From Novosphingobium lindaniclasticum LE124 (GTDB taxonomy: Bacteria > Pseudomonadota > Alphaproteobacteria > Sphingomonadales > Sphingomonadaceae): DNA of 60,539 bases. This document shows positions 31,727 to 39,106 of this stretch, in pieces (the stretch's first letter is position 1; each line of letters starts with the position of its first letter). The stretch lies in NCBI RefSeq assembly GCF_000445125.1, contig NZ_ATHL01000042.1, positions 1 through 60,539 on the forward strand. The letters run 5' to 3'. The translations under genes and the position numbers were made by a program. The notes below the pieces were generated by a model. That model was not told where the DNA came from, searched no databases, and saw only the letters and a program-made list of their open reading frames with translations.

Positions 31727-32116
31727 TCAGACCAGTTCGCCGAAGACGCGTTCGATCTTTTCCTTCAGTGCCGCCGGCGCGAAGGGCTTCACCACGTAGT
31801 TGTTCACGCCCAGGGCCGCGGCCTTCTGAACCACTTCCTTGTCCGCCGAACCGGTGAGCATGATGAACACGGTCTTGCCGATCACCGGATCGTTGCGAAC
31901 CGCTTCCAGGAACTCGAGACCGTCCATCTCGGGCATGTTGTAGTCCGAGATGACGAGATGGACGCGATCGGTCTTGATCGACGCCAGCGCTTCCACGGCG
32001 CCGCCCTTGTCGCGAATGTCCTTGAAACCCAGATCCTGTAGCGAGCGACGGATCATCGCGCGCATGGACGTCTGATCGTCGACCACCATTACTTTTATTG
32101 CAGACGCTGCCGGCAT
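31727..32116 (-). CDS. cheY: Chemotaxis response regulator CheY (CheY2)
   Basis: A 129-residue single receiver domain with acidic pocket VVDDQ (Asp13-14), phosphoacceptor Asp58 in VISDYNMPEMDG, switch Thr in IMLTGS (88) and Lys110 in YVVKPF. In the Sinorhizobium-type operon order cheB-cheY2-cheD, CheY2 is the main motor-binding regulator and CheY1 the phosphate sink; the same may hold here. The ATG at 32116 has GGAG six bases upstream, better than an ATG four codons earlier. Confidence 0.93.
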   Translation of the reverse strand: MPAASAIKVMVVDDQTSMRAMIRRSLQDLGFKDIRDKGGAVEALASIKTDRVHLVISDYNMPEMDGLEFLEAVRNDPVIGKTVFIMLTGSADKEVVQKAAALGVNNYVVKPFAPAALKEKIERVFGELV

Positions 32117-32128
32117 GAACCGCTCCAT

Positions 32129-33160
32129 TTATCGCCGACACGCGCCGAGGATAGCCTCGGGCATGGCGGACAAACTGAATTCCTTTTCCACCGCACCCGC
32201 CTCGAGGGCGGAACGCGGCATTCCGTAGACCACGCAGGTCTCGCGATTTTGTCCCAGCGTGCGGGCTCCGGCATCGCGCATGGCCTTGAGGCCCAAGGCG
32301 CCGTCCGAGCCCATCCCGGTCAGGATGACGCCCACCGCGCGCGAGCCGAGCCGGGCCACCGAACGGAACAGCACGTCCACCGAGGGACGATGCCCGCTGA
32401 CGGTATCGCCCGCCACGAGCTTGATCTGCCCGCTGGTGCCGCCCAGCAGTTCCATGTGCTGGCCGCCGCCCGGCGCGAGATAGACCGTGCCCCGGCGCAG
32501 GTTCATGCCGTGCTGGGCTTCCAGCACCTGCACCCGCGCGGCCTTGTCGAGCCGGGTCGCGAAGCTGCCGGTGAAGGCCGCGGGCATGTGCTGGACCACC
32601 AGGACCGGCGGGCAATCGGGCGGAAGGGCGCCGATGATCGAGAACAGGGCTTCCACCCCGCCGGTCGAAGCACCCACGGCGATGACCACGTCGCGCAAGG
32701 TGCCCTGCGCCACATTGACCGGCGCGGGCGGGCTGGCGGTGCGGCGCACCGAGGACCGCGCCGCGGCCTTGACGATCTTGCGCAGCAGCGCACCGTCCTG
32801 GGCGATTTCCAGCGGATTGCCGGAAGGCTTGGCGATGCAGTCCACGGCGCCGAGACGCATGGCCTCGATGGTGGACTCGGTGCCGCGCGCGGTCAGCGTC
32901 GAGCACATGACCACCGGCATCGGACGCAGGCGCATGATGCGTTCCAGAAAGGACAGGCCGTCCATCCCCGGCATCTCGATATCGAGCGTGACCACGTCGG
33001 GATTGAGCGACTTGATCATCTCGCGCGCGGCATGCGGCTCGGGCGCCATGCCGACGACCTCGATGGCGGGATCGTGGCTCAGCAGCTTGTTCAGCAGCGC
33101 ACGCATCGCCGCGCTGTCGTCGACGATAAGAACACGGGTCTTCTCGGGAGCCACCGTCAT
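32129..33160 (-). CDS. cheB: Chemotaxis methylesterase CheB
   Basis: A 343-residue protein: N-terminal receiver with phosphoacceptor Asp60 in VVTLDIEMPGMDG, then a linker and the methylesterase domain. The catalytic Ser lies in VGASTGGVEAL, the His in VVQHMPAAFTGSFATRLD and the Asp in GMGSDGALGL. It removes methyl groups from chemoreceptors when phosphorylated by CheA. The start overlaps the cheR stop (ATGA). Length is normal. Confidence 0.97.
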   Translation of the reverse strand: MTVAPEKTRVLIVDDSAAMRALLNKLLSHDPAIEVVGMAPEPHAAREMIKSLNPDVVTLDIEMPGMDGLSFLERIMRLRPMPVVMCSTLTARGTESTIEAMRLGAVDCIAKPSGNPLEIAQDGALLRKIVKAAARSSVRRTASPPAPVNVAQGTLRDVVIAVGASTGGVEALFSIIGALPPDCPPVLVVQHMPAAFTGSFATRLDKAARVQVLEAQHGMNLRRGTVYLAPGGGQHMELLGGTSGQIKLVAGDTVSGHRPSVDVLFRSVARLGSRAVGVILTGMGSDGALGLKAMRDAGARTLGQNRETCVVYGMPRSALEAGAVEKEFSLSAMPEAILGACRR

Positions 33161-34041
33161 GCGGGGCCGCCATCGTTGCGCGCGTAGATCGTCTGGCCCA
33201 CCGGCTTCATCAACCGCGCAGCGGGGCCGATCAGGCGTTCGGAATGGCCGATGTAGAGCGTGCCGCCAGGCGCCAGCATCTCGACGAATCGCGCCTCCAG
33301 CTCGGCCTTGGCGGTATCGTCGAAGTAGATCATCACGTTGCGGCAGAAGATCACGTCGTACTTGCGCCGCATCGGCCAGGTATCGAACAGGTTGAGCACC
33401 CGCGCGGCGACGAGTTCCCGCAGAGGATCGGCCACCACATGGTCGCCGTTCGCTTCGGCGCGCATCCAGCGCCTGCGGTAGCTTTCCGGGATCGGCTCCA
33501 CGGTGGCGGCGGAATAGCGCGCATCGCGCACCGCCTGGACGACCGGCGGCGAGATGTCGGTGGCAAGCAGGCGCACGTCGCCCTGCTGCAGCCAGGCCGC
33601 GCTCGTCGGTCCGTCGCCCGCAAGGCACATGGCGATCGAATAGACTTCCTCGCCGCTGGAGCAGCCCGCCGACCAGATCCGCACCTTCTCACCCCTGCGC
33701 GCGCGGTCCTGCAGCTTGGGCAGGACTTCGCGGCGCAGATGGTCGAAGTGGTGGTTCTCGCGGAAGAAGTGCGTGTGGTTGGTGGTCAGCGCCACCACCA
33801 TGGCATGGCGTTCCTCGGCATCGCGCTCCACCAGCGCGACGTAATCGACAAAGCTGGTCAGCCCATGTTCGCGCAGGCGGCGGCTCAGGCGCGAGTGGAC
33901 GAGGGTCGTCTTGGCCTCGACCAGATGGATGCGCGCCTCTCGCTGCATGATCGCGGCGATGTCGCGGAACTGGGCGGAGCGCAGTTCGGCCGTAGCCCCC
34001 AGCGTCCCGCCCGTTCCTTCAGAGGAAGCCAGCACGGTCAT
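33157..34041 (-). CDS. cheR: Chemoreceptor methyltransferase CheR
   Basis: A 294-residue protein with an N-terminal helical domain (LVHSRLSRRLREHGLTSFVD) and a SAM-binding domain carrying IWSAGCSSGEEVYSIAM. Further motifs are LLATDISPPVVQAVRDARYS and YDVIFCRNVMIYFDDTAKAE. It methylates chemoreceptor glutamates. The start ATG overlaps the cheW stop (TGATG). Together with cheB it provides adaptation; the receptors themselves are encoded elsewhere. Confidence 0.97.
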   Translation of the reverse strand: MTVLASSEGTGGTLGATAELRSAQFRDIAAIMQREARIHLVEAKTTLVHSRLSRRLREHGLTSFVDYVALVERDAEERHAMVVALTTNHTHFFRENHHFDHLRREVLPKLQDRARRGEKVRIWSAGCSSGEEVYSIAMCLAGDGPTSAAWLQQGDVRLLATDISPPVVQAVRDARYSAATVEPIPESYRRRWMRAEANGDHVVADPLRELVAARVLNLFDTWPMRRKYDVIFCRNVMIYFDDTAKAELEARFVEMLAPGGTLYIGHSERLIGPAARLMKPVGQTIYARNDGGPA

Positions 34042-34532
34042 CAGGCGACAAAGTCCGGGATCTGGCGCGTCAGGCTCAGCGCGTCCAGGTCGAGCAGCAG
34101 GCACATGGCTTCGGCATTGGCGGCGTCATGGGTGCGGCGCTCGATCTTGACGAGACCGGCGATGGCGCCCTGCTCGTTGATCTCGACATCCGGCGCGGGC
34201 TGGATCTCGCTGCCCTGAATCACGACGATGTCCTGCACTTCGTCCACCAGGAAACCGGCATGGCGGCCATTGATGGTGACCACGAGGATGCACGAGCGCG
34301 CATGCAACTCGCTCGGTGCCCAGCCGAGACGCTCTGACAAACCGACGACAGGAACGACCGAACCGCGAAGGTTGGTGACGCCCTTCACATAAGGCGGCAC
34401 GCTCGGCAGCGGCGTGGGTTCCTCCCATTCGCGGATCTCGATCAGCGAGCGCATGTCGATGCCGAACAGGCGGCTGCCCAGCGTGAAAGTGACGATCTTG
34501 CGTTCGTCGAGTTCGGTGTCTTCGGTGCTCAT
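34041..34532 (-). CDS. cheW: Chemotaxis coupling protein CheW
   Basis: A 163-residue CheW-domain protein: VTFTLGSRLFGIDMRSLIEI, VPPYVKGVTNLRGSVVPVVG and GFLVDEVQDIVVI. It bridges chemoreceptors and CheA. It overlaps cheA by four bases (ATGA) and cheR by one, so the operon is translationally coupled. No second CheW is present in the window apart from the domain in CheA. Confidence 0.96.
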   Translation of the reverse strand: MSTEDTELDERKIVTFTLGSRLFGIDMRSLIEIREWEEPTPLPSVPPYVKGVTNLRGSVVPVVGLSERLGWAPSELHARSCILVVTINGRHAGFLVDEVQDIVVIQGSEIQPAPDVEINEQGAIAGLVKIERRTHDAANAEAMCLLLDLDALSLTRQIPDFVA

Positions 34533-36769
34533 GCTGCCATTCCTTTCAGCGCATACTTGGACGAGCCGCCGGTCGCGACCAGGGCGTCGATGTCGAGGAT
34601 CAGCGCGATCGAGCCGTCGCCGAGGATGGTGGCGCCGCCGAGGCCGCGGATCGGGTGGAGGTTGTCCTCCAGGCTCTTGATCACGACTTCGCGGCGGTTA
34701 TCGATCGTGTCGACCATGAGGCCGACGTTGCCCGCCGTCTCGCTCTCGACGATGATCACGAGCGAGTCCTCGGGCGCCCGCTCGGAGCGCATGCCGAACA
34801 TCTCGCCCACGCGGCGCACCGGCAGGTACTGCCCGCGCAGCTCGATCACTTCGGAGCTGGGCGACGTGGCCTGGACCTGGCCCGGCTCCGGCTGGACGGT
34901 CTCGACCACATTGGCGAGCGGCAGCACGAAGCGCTGGTCGCCGAGGCGCACGATCATGCCGTCGAGGATCGCCAGGGTGAGCGGCAGCGCCATGGTGAAG
35001 GTCGTGCCCTCGCCCGGCACCGAGTTGATTTCCAGACGGCCGCCCAGCGCCTCGACGTTGGAGCGGACCACGTCCATGCCGACGCCGCGCCCCGAAATGT
35101 TCGAGATCGTCTCGGCAGTGGAGAAGCCCGGCGCACAGATCAGGCCGTCGATCTCCTCGTCGGACAGCGCGGCGTCGGCGGAAATGATGCCGCGCTCGAT
35201 CGCCTTGGCCCGCACCCGCTCGCGGTTGATGCCGCGACCATCGTCGCGCACGCGCACGATGATGCGCGCACCCTTCTGCTCGGCGGAGAGATGGATGGTG
35301 CCCTCTTCGGGCTTGCCGGCGGCGAGGCGTTCCTCGGCGCTTTCGATGCCGTGGTCCACCGCGTTGCGAATCATGTGGGTGAGCGGGTCGCCGATCTTCT
35401 CGATCACGCCCTTGTCCACTTCGGTCATCTCGCCGATGGTTTCCAGCACGACCTTCTTGCCGGTTTCCGCCGAAAGGTCGCGCAGCATGCGCGGCACGCG
35501 GGAGAAGGCCTGCTTGATCGGCTGCGCACGCAGCGACATGACATTGTCCTGGATCTGCCGCGTCAGGCGCGAGAGTTCAGGCAGTTCCACCCGCTCCTGG
35601 TCGGCGGGCGAGAGCCGGTCCGACAGGATCGAGCCGCGGATCACCAGTTCGCCCACGAGGTTCAGAAGCTGGTCGAGCTTGGACAGGTCGACACGGATCG
35701 ACTGCGCCACTTCGACACTGCCCTGGCGGGTCTCGGCCTTCGGCGCAGGCGTGGGCACGGCGGCGAGGACGGGAGCAGCGGAAGCGGGCGTAGCGGCTGC
35801 GGCCGGGACCTGGGCCGCCTCGGCGGCAACCGGCACCAGCGTCAGGACGGCGTCTGACGGCGCTTCGGAAACGATCGGCAGAGGTTCGAACAGGCCGAAA
35901 CCGTCGAATTCGTCGGCCGCCGGTTCTTCCACGATGGCGACCACCGTTTCCTGGCGAGCGATGTCCACCAGCGATGCGGGGTCCACGAAGTCGAAGCAGT
36001 CGCGGATGTCCTGCTCGGCAACCGTGCCCGGAACGCGCAGGGTCCAGACGAAGTAGCTGTCCTCCGGGTCGAGATCGCGCAGGCCCGGAAGAGTTTCCAG
36101 ATCGACGTCGGTGACCGAGGCGCCCATTTCCTCCAGTTCGCGGATCACCAGCATCGGCTCGCCGCCGTTGCCCAGCGCGCCGCGGGAAGGACCAAAACGG
36201 ATGGTCCATCCTGCGGGCTCGGCGGGTTCCGGCGACGTCAGGTCGTCGAGCACCACCGCCACCGGCTCGAAGCCGAAAGGATCGAAATCATCGATTGTCG
36301 CCGCGAGCGGCGTAAAGCCGAAGTCGTCGAGCTGCGCCGCGGGCTCGGGCGCGGTTTCCACCTGAGGAGCTGCCGCGACGGCACCCTTGCTTTCGAGGAT
36401 GGAGTCGAGCTGCTCGAGCATGGCGGCGTCGGCCGGCGGTTCGGTGCCGCCCTGCGCCGCCGCGACGTGATCCGACAGGATGTCGAACGCGCCGAGCATG
36501 GTCTGGGTCACTTCGGGGCTGGCAACGATGCGGCCGGCGCGCACTTCGTCGAGCACATTCTCGAACCGGTGCGAAAAGGCCAGCAGCGCGGCATGGCCGA
36601 AGGCGCCCGAGCCGCCCTTGATCGAGTGGACGGCGCGGAACACTCCGGCGATCGTTTCCGCCGAGACATCGCCCGCCGCCATGGCGGAAAGACCGGCCTC
36701 GGCAACCGCCAGGCCTTCGGTGCACTCCTCGAAGAAGATGCCCTGGATTTCGTCGAGTTCGTCGCTCAC
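34529..36769 (-). CDS. cheA: Chemotaxis histidine kinase CheA
   Basis: A 746-residue protein. The N-terminal Hpt domain carries the phosphorylated His48 in AVHSIKGGSGAFG. A long acidic linker (about 120-300) with a P2-like segment follows, then the dimerisation domain SKLDQLLNLVGELVIRGSIL. The ATPase domain has HMIRNAVDHGIE, VRVRDDGRGI and ISGRGVGMDVVRSNVEALGG, and a CheW-like domain ends the protein. It autophosphorylates under receptor control and feeds CheY and CheB. The GTG start overlaps the cheY1 stop. Confidence 0.97.
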   Translation of the reverse strand: MSDELDEIQGIFFEECTEGLAVAEAGLSAMAAGDVSAETIAGVFRAVHSIKGGSGAFGHAALLAFSHRFENVLDEVRAGRIVASPEVTQTMLGAFDILSDHVAAAQGGTEPPADAAMLEQLDSILESKGAVAAAPQVETAPEPAAQLDDFGFTPLAATIDDFDPFGFEPVAVVLDDLTSPEPAEPAGWTIRFGPSRGALGNGGEPMLVIRELEEMGASVTDVDLETLPGLRDLDPEDSYFVWTLRVPGTVAEQDIRDCFDFVDPASLVDIARQETVVAIVEEPAADEFDGFGLFEPLPIVSEAPSDAVLTLVPVAAEAAQVPAAAATPASAAPVLAAVPTPAPKAETRQGSVEVAQSIRVDLSKLDQLLNLVGELVIRGSILSDRLSPADQERVELPELSRLTRQIQDNVMSLRAQPIKQAFSRVPRMLRDLSAETGKKVVLETIGEMTEVDKGVIEKIGDPLTHMIRNAVDHGIESAEERLAAGKPEEGTIHLSAEQKGARIIVRVRDDGRGINRERVRAKAIERGIISADAALSDEEIDGLICAPGFSTAETISNISGRGVGMDVVRSNVEALGGRLEINSVPGEGTTFTMALPLTLAILDGMIVRLGDQRFVLPLANVVETVQPEPGQVQATSPSSEVIELRGQYLPVRRVGEMFGMRSERAPEDSLVIIVESETAGNVGLMVDTIDNRREVVIKSLEDNLHPIRGLGGATILGDGSIALILDIDALVATGGSSKYALKGMAA

Positions 36770-37131
36770 GGGCAGACGCGGCGGACAGCCGCTCCCAGCT
36801 TGGCCGCTTCGAAGGGCTTGGTGATCCAGCCGGTTGCGCCGGCTTCACGGGCCCGGGTCTTCTTCTCGTCCGAAAACTCGGTGGACAGCACCAGGATGGG
36901 GGTGCCGCGGAACTCGGGCACCTGGCGAACCGCCTCGATCAGTTCGAAGCCGTCCATTTTGGGCATGTTGATGTCGGTGATCAGCAGGTCCGGCTTGACC
37001 TCGTGCATGCGCTCCAGGCCATGCTCGCCGTCGTCGGCGGCTTCGACGCGGAAGCCCTGCGCGGCCAGCGAGGCCTTGAGAAGCATCCGCATCGAGGCGG
37101 AATCGTCGACGGTCAGGATGAGTTTGCTCAC
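36766..37131 (-). CDS. cheY: CheY-like response regulator (CheY1)
   Basis: A 121-residue receiver domain with TVDDSASMR (Asp9-10), phosphoacceptor Asp53 in ITDINMPKMDG, VLSTEFSDEK around the switch Thr84 and Lys105 in WITKPF. Position upstream of cheA matches CheY1 in Sinorhizobium-type operons, where it acts as a phosphate sink. It starts with GTG overlapping the STAS-domain stop and overlaps cheA, all signs of tight coupling. Confidence 0.93.
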   Translation of the reverse strand: MSKLILTVDDSASMRMLLKASLAAQGFRVEAADDGEHGLERMHEVKPDLLITDINMPKMDGFELIEAVRQVPEFRGTPILVLSTEFSDEKKTRAREAGATGWITKPFEAAKLGAAVRRVCP

Positions 37132-37466
37132 GACGGGAATTCCTCTTCAGAAAGGCCGACGGCTTCCGCCAGCCCGCAGGCCTGCACGCGCTCGACGAAG
37201 GCGGCGCTGGGATTGACGATTTCGAAATCATGGCCGGCTTCGCGCGCTTCGGCGCGCGCGGCGACGAGGAGCTGGAGCACGGCCTGGCCGACGGTCTCGA
37301 CCCGGCTGGCGTCGATGTGCAGGGCGCCATCGAAGTCGCAGGCCAGGACCATGCGGACGCGCAGGTCTTCCGCCGTCACCGTCGATCCATGAACGGGCAA
37401 CTGCAGCGAGCGGTCTTCGACCTCGGGCTCGGAGATCGGCGATGGAGAGAGATCGAGGTTGGCCAT
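37128..37466 (-). CDS. STAS-domain protein of the chemotaxis operon
   Basis: A 112-residue protein (118 with the ATG at 37484) with an N-terminal linker and a STAS fold: LQLPVHGSTVTAEDLR, CDFDGALHIDASRVETVGQA, VLQLLVAARAEAREAG, then FVERVQACGLAEAVG. STAS proteins occupy this position upstream of cheY1 in rhizobial che operons, where CheS is reported to assist CheY1-P dephosphorylation. A comparable role is inferred here. The Ser/Thr usually phosphorylated in anti-anti-sigma STAS proteins is replaced by DASRVE, so a classical partner-switching function is less likely. It starts one base after the motA stop. Confidence 0.75.
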   Translation of the reverse strand: MANLDLSPSPISEPEVEDRSLQLPVHGSTVTAEDLRVRMVLACDFDGALHIDASRVETVGQAVLQLLVAARAEAREAGHDFEIVNPSAAFVERVQACGLAEAVGLSEEEFPS

Positions 37467-37467
37467 G

Positions 37468-38352
37468 TCAGGCTGGCTTGGCATTGAGCTGGTCCTTCAC
37501 TTCGTCGAGCGCGGTCTCGAGCTGCGTGAACGAGGGGGCATAGGGCGAGGGTGTCATGCGGCGCGCCAGTTCGATGGCGACTTCGGTCGGCTGGCCCTGG
37601 GCGTGGCCGACGATCGCCGTCTTGACGATGAGATAGGGCTTGAAGTCGGAATCGATGATCTGCTGGAGCTTCTGCGCGATCGGACCGACCAGGCAGTAGG
37701 CCAGAAGCACGCCCAGGAACGTGCCGACCAGAGCGCCGCCGATCATGGCACCGAGGATCTCGGTGGGCTGGTCGATCGAGCTCATGGTCTTGATGACGCC
37801 GAGAACGGCGGCGACGATGCCCAAGGCGGGAAGGCCGTCGGCCATCATCTGGAGAGCGTGCTGCGGCGCCAGTTCTTCGGCATGGTGGCGCTCGATGTCG
37901 CCCTCCATGGCTTCGGCGAGCTGATGCGGATCCTCGAAGTTCACGGTCATCATGCGCAAGTAGTCGCAGATGAACTCGATCAGCCCCTCGTCGCCCAGCA
38001 GGCGCGGATAACGCATGAAGATGCTGCTTTCCTCCGGCGCATCGAGGTGCTTCTCGATCGAGTTCGCACCTTCCTTGCGGAACGTGGCAAGGAGCGTGAA
38101 GAGCAGCGCCAGCAGGTCGCGGAAGTCGACCTCCGTCCAGCGCCCGCCCTTGAAGACGCGCTGGATCCCGGCCCAGGTCTTCTTGACCGTGGTCATGGAG
38201 TTGCCGAGGATGAACGCACCCACCGCGGCGCCGGCGATGGCCAGCATTTCGTGCGGCAGGGCGTGAGCGATGACCATGATATTGCCGCCCGACATCAGGA
38301 AGCTGCCGAAGACGCACAGCAGAATGACGACAAGGCCGATGGCGTTGAGCAT
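37468..38352 (-). CDS. motA: Flagellar stator protein MotA
   Basis: A 294-residue inner-membrane protein with four helices: LNAIGLVVILLCVFGSFLMS, LAIAGAAVGAFILGN, and the paired LPALGIVAAVLGVI and GTFLGVLLAYCLVG. A large cytosolic loop carries the charged residues that contact FliG (ATFRKEGANSIEKHL). It heads an unusual long operon in which motA and motB flank the chemotaxis genes. A TCCTATAAC box lies 56 bases upstream, shared divergently with flaF. Confidence 0.96.
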   Translation of the reverse strand: MLNAIGLVVILLCVFGSFLMSGGNIMVIAHALPHEMLAIAGAAVGAFILGNSMTTVKKTWAGIQRVFKGGRWTEVDFRDLLALLFTLLATFRKEGANSIEKHLDAPEESSIFMRYPRLLGDEGLIEFICDYLRMMTVNFEDPHQLAEAMEGDIERHHAEELAPQHALQMMADGLPALGIVAAVLGVIKTMSSIDQPTEILGAMIGGALVGTFLGVLLAYCLVGPIAQKLQQIIDSDFKPYLIVKTAIVGHAQGQPTEVAIELARRMTPSPYAPSFTQLETALDEVKDQLNAKPA

Positions 38353-38408
38353 GAAGAAGATCCGCGATTGATGGCCGCAACAGGTTGGTGGGCCGAAGCC
38401 CTGCGTTA

Positions 38409-38417
38409 GTTATAGGA
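38409..38417 (-). promoter_or_regulatory. TCCTATAAC box upstream of motA
   Basis: TCCTATAAC, 56 bases before the motA ATG, preceded by a GC-rich stretch. It is in the motA/flaF divergent region, which also holds a wide inverted repeat GGTGCC/GGCACC (about 38434-38459). Confidence 0.6.
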
Positions 38418-38525
38418 TGCTCTCGCCGGAGCCGGTGCCAGCCGACGGAATTTAGGCACCGCCCCTCTTGTCAGGGCGGCCCACCGCAAAACGAGCACCC
38501 CCCGCGACCGGTACGCCCCGCTTTG

Positions 38526-38534
38526 TCCTATATG
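38526..38534 (+). promoter_or_regulatory. TCCTATATG box upstream of flaF
   Basis: TCCTATATG followed by AGAGG, 30 bases before the flaF ATG. The downstream AGAGG matches the fliL and fliG boxes, which strengthens an otherwise imperfect core. Confidence 0.5.
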
Positions 38535-38564
38535 AGAGGGGCGGACGTCCTTGCTGGAGCCATC

Positions 38565-38927
38565 ATGTCACTCAATGCCTACCAACGCGTGCAACAGATC
38601 GCCGCTACCCCGCGCCGGAACGAATACCGGCTCATGAGCCAGATCACCGGCGAGATGATCGCCGCGCGCGATGCCGGCCTGAGCGGAGCCCAACTGGCGC
38701 CGGCGCTCCACCGCAATCGCGTGGCCTGGTCCACCTTTTCCTCGATGTGCGCGGCCCAGGGCAATCAGTTGCCCGACGACTTGCGCGCGCGGATCATCTC
38801 GATCGGACTGTGGGTTGATAAGTATACGTCCGAGGTAATTACCGGACACGATACCATAGACGACCTGATCGTAGTCAACCGGGCGATCATCGAAGGTCTG
38901 GCAAACGAGAACGGCACCGGCAACTAA
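38565..38927 (+). CDS. flaF: Flagellar biosynthesis regulator FlaF
   Basis: A 120-residue helical protein beginning MSLNAYQRVQQIAATPRRNE, with ALHRNRVAWSTFSSMCAAQG and DLRARIISIGLWVDKYTSEV, the recognisable FlaF pattern. In Caulobacter FlaF acts with FlbT to control flagellin translation and secretion. Here flaF is separated from flbT by about 10 kb and is divergent from motA, whereas the two are adjacent in most alphaproteobacteria. GGAG lies seven bases before the ATG. Confidence 0.92.
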   Translation: MSLNAYQRVQQIAATPRRNEYRLMSQITGEMIAARDAGLSGAQLAPALHRNRVAWSTFSSMCAAQGNQLPDDLRARIISIGLWVDKYTSEVITGHDTIDDLIVVNRAIIEGLANENGTGN

Positions 38928-39106
38928 GGGCAATCACTTAAAACCAGCTCTCCATAATTTTTAGAACCGGTAATCAAGCGCTTATTGCCGAATTGCCGGA
39001 ACCGCGAGGGATCGGCTGGTATACCGTCTATTTACAAAAACGTACAAAAGTCTATTCGCCGGACCGCCTTGGAGCCTTGAACGCAAGGTGCAATAAACGG
39101 GTCGGA

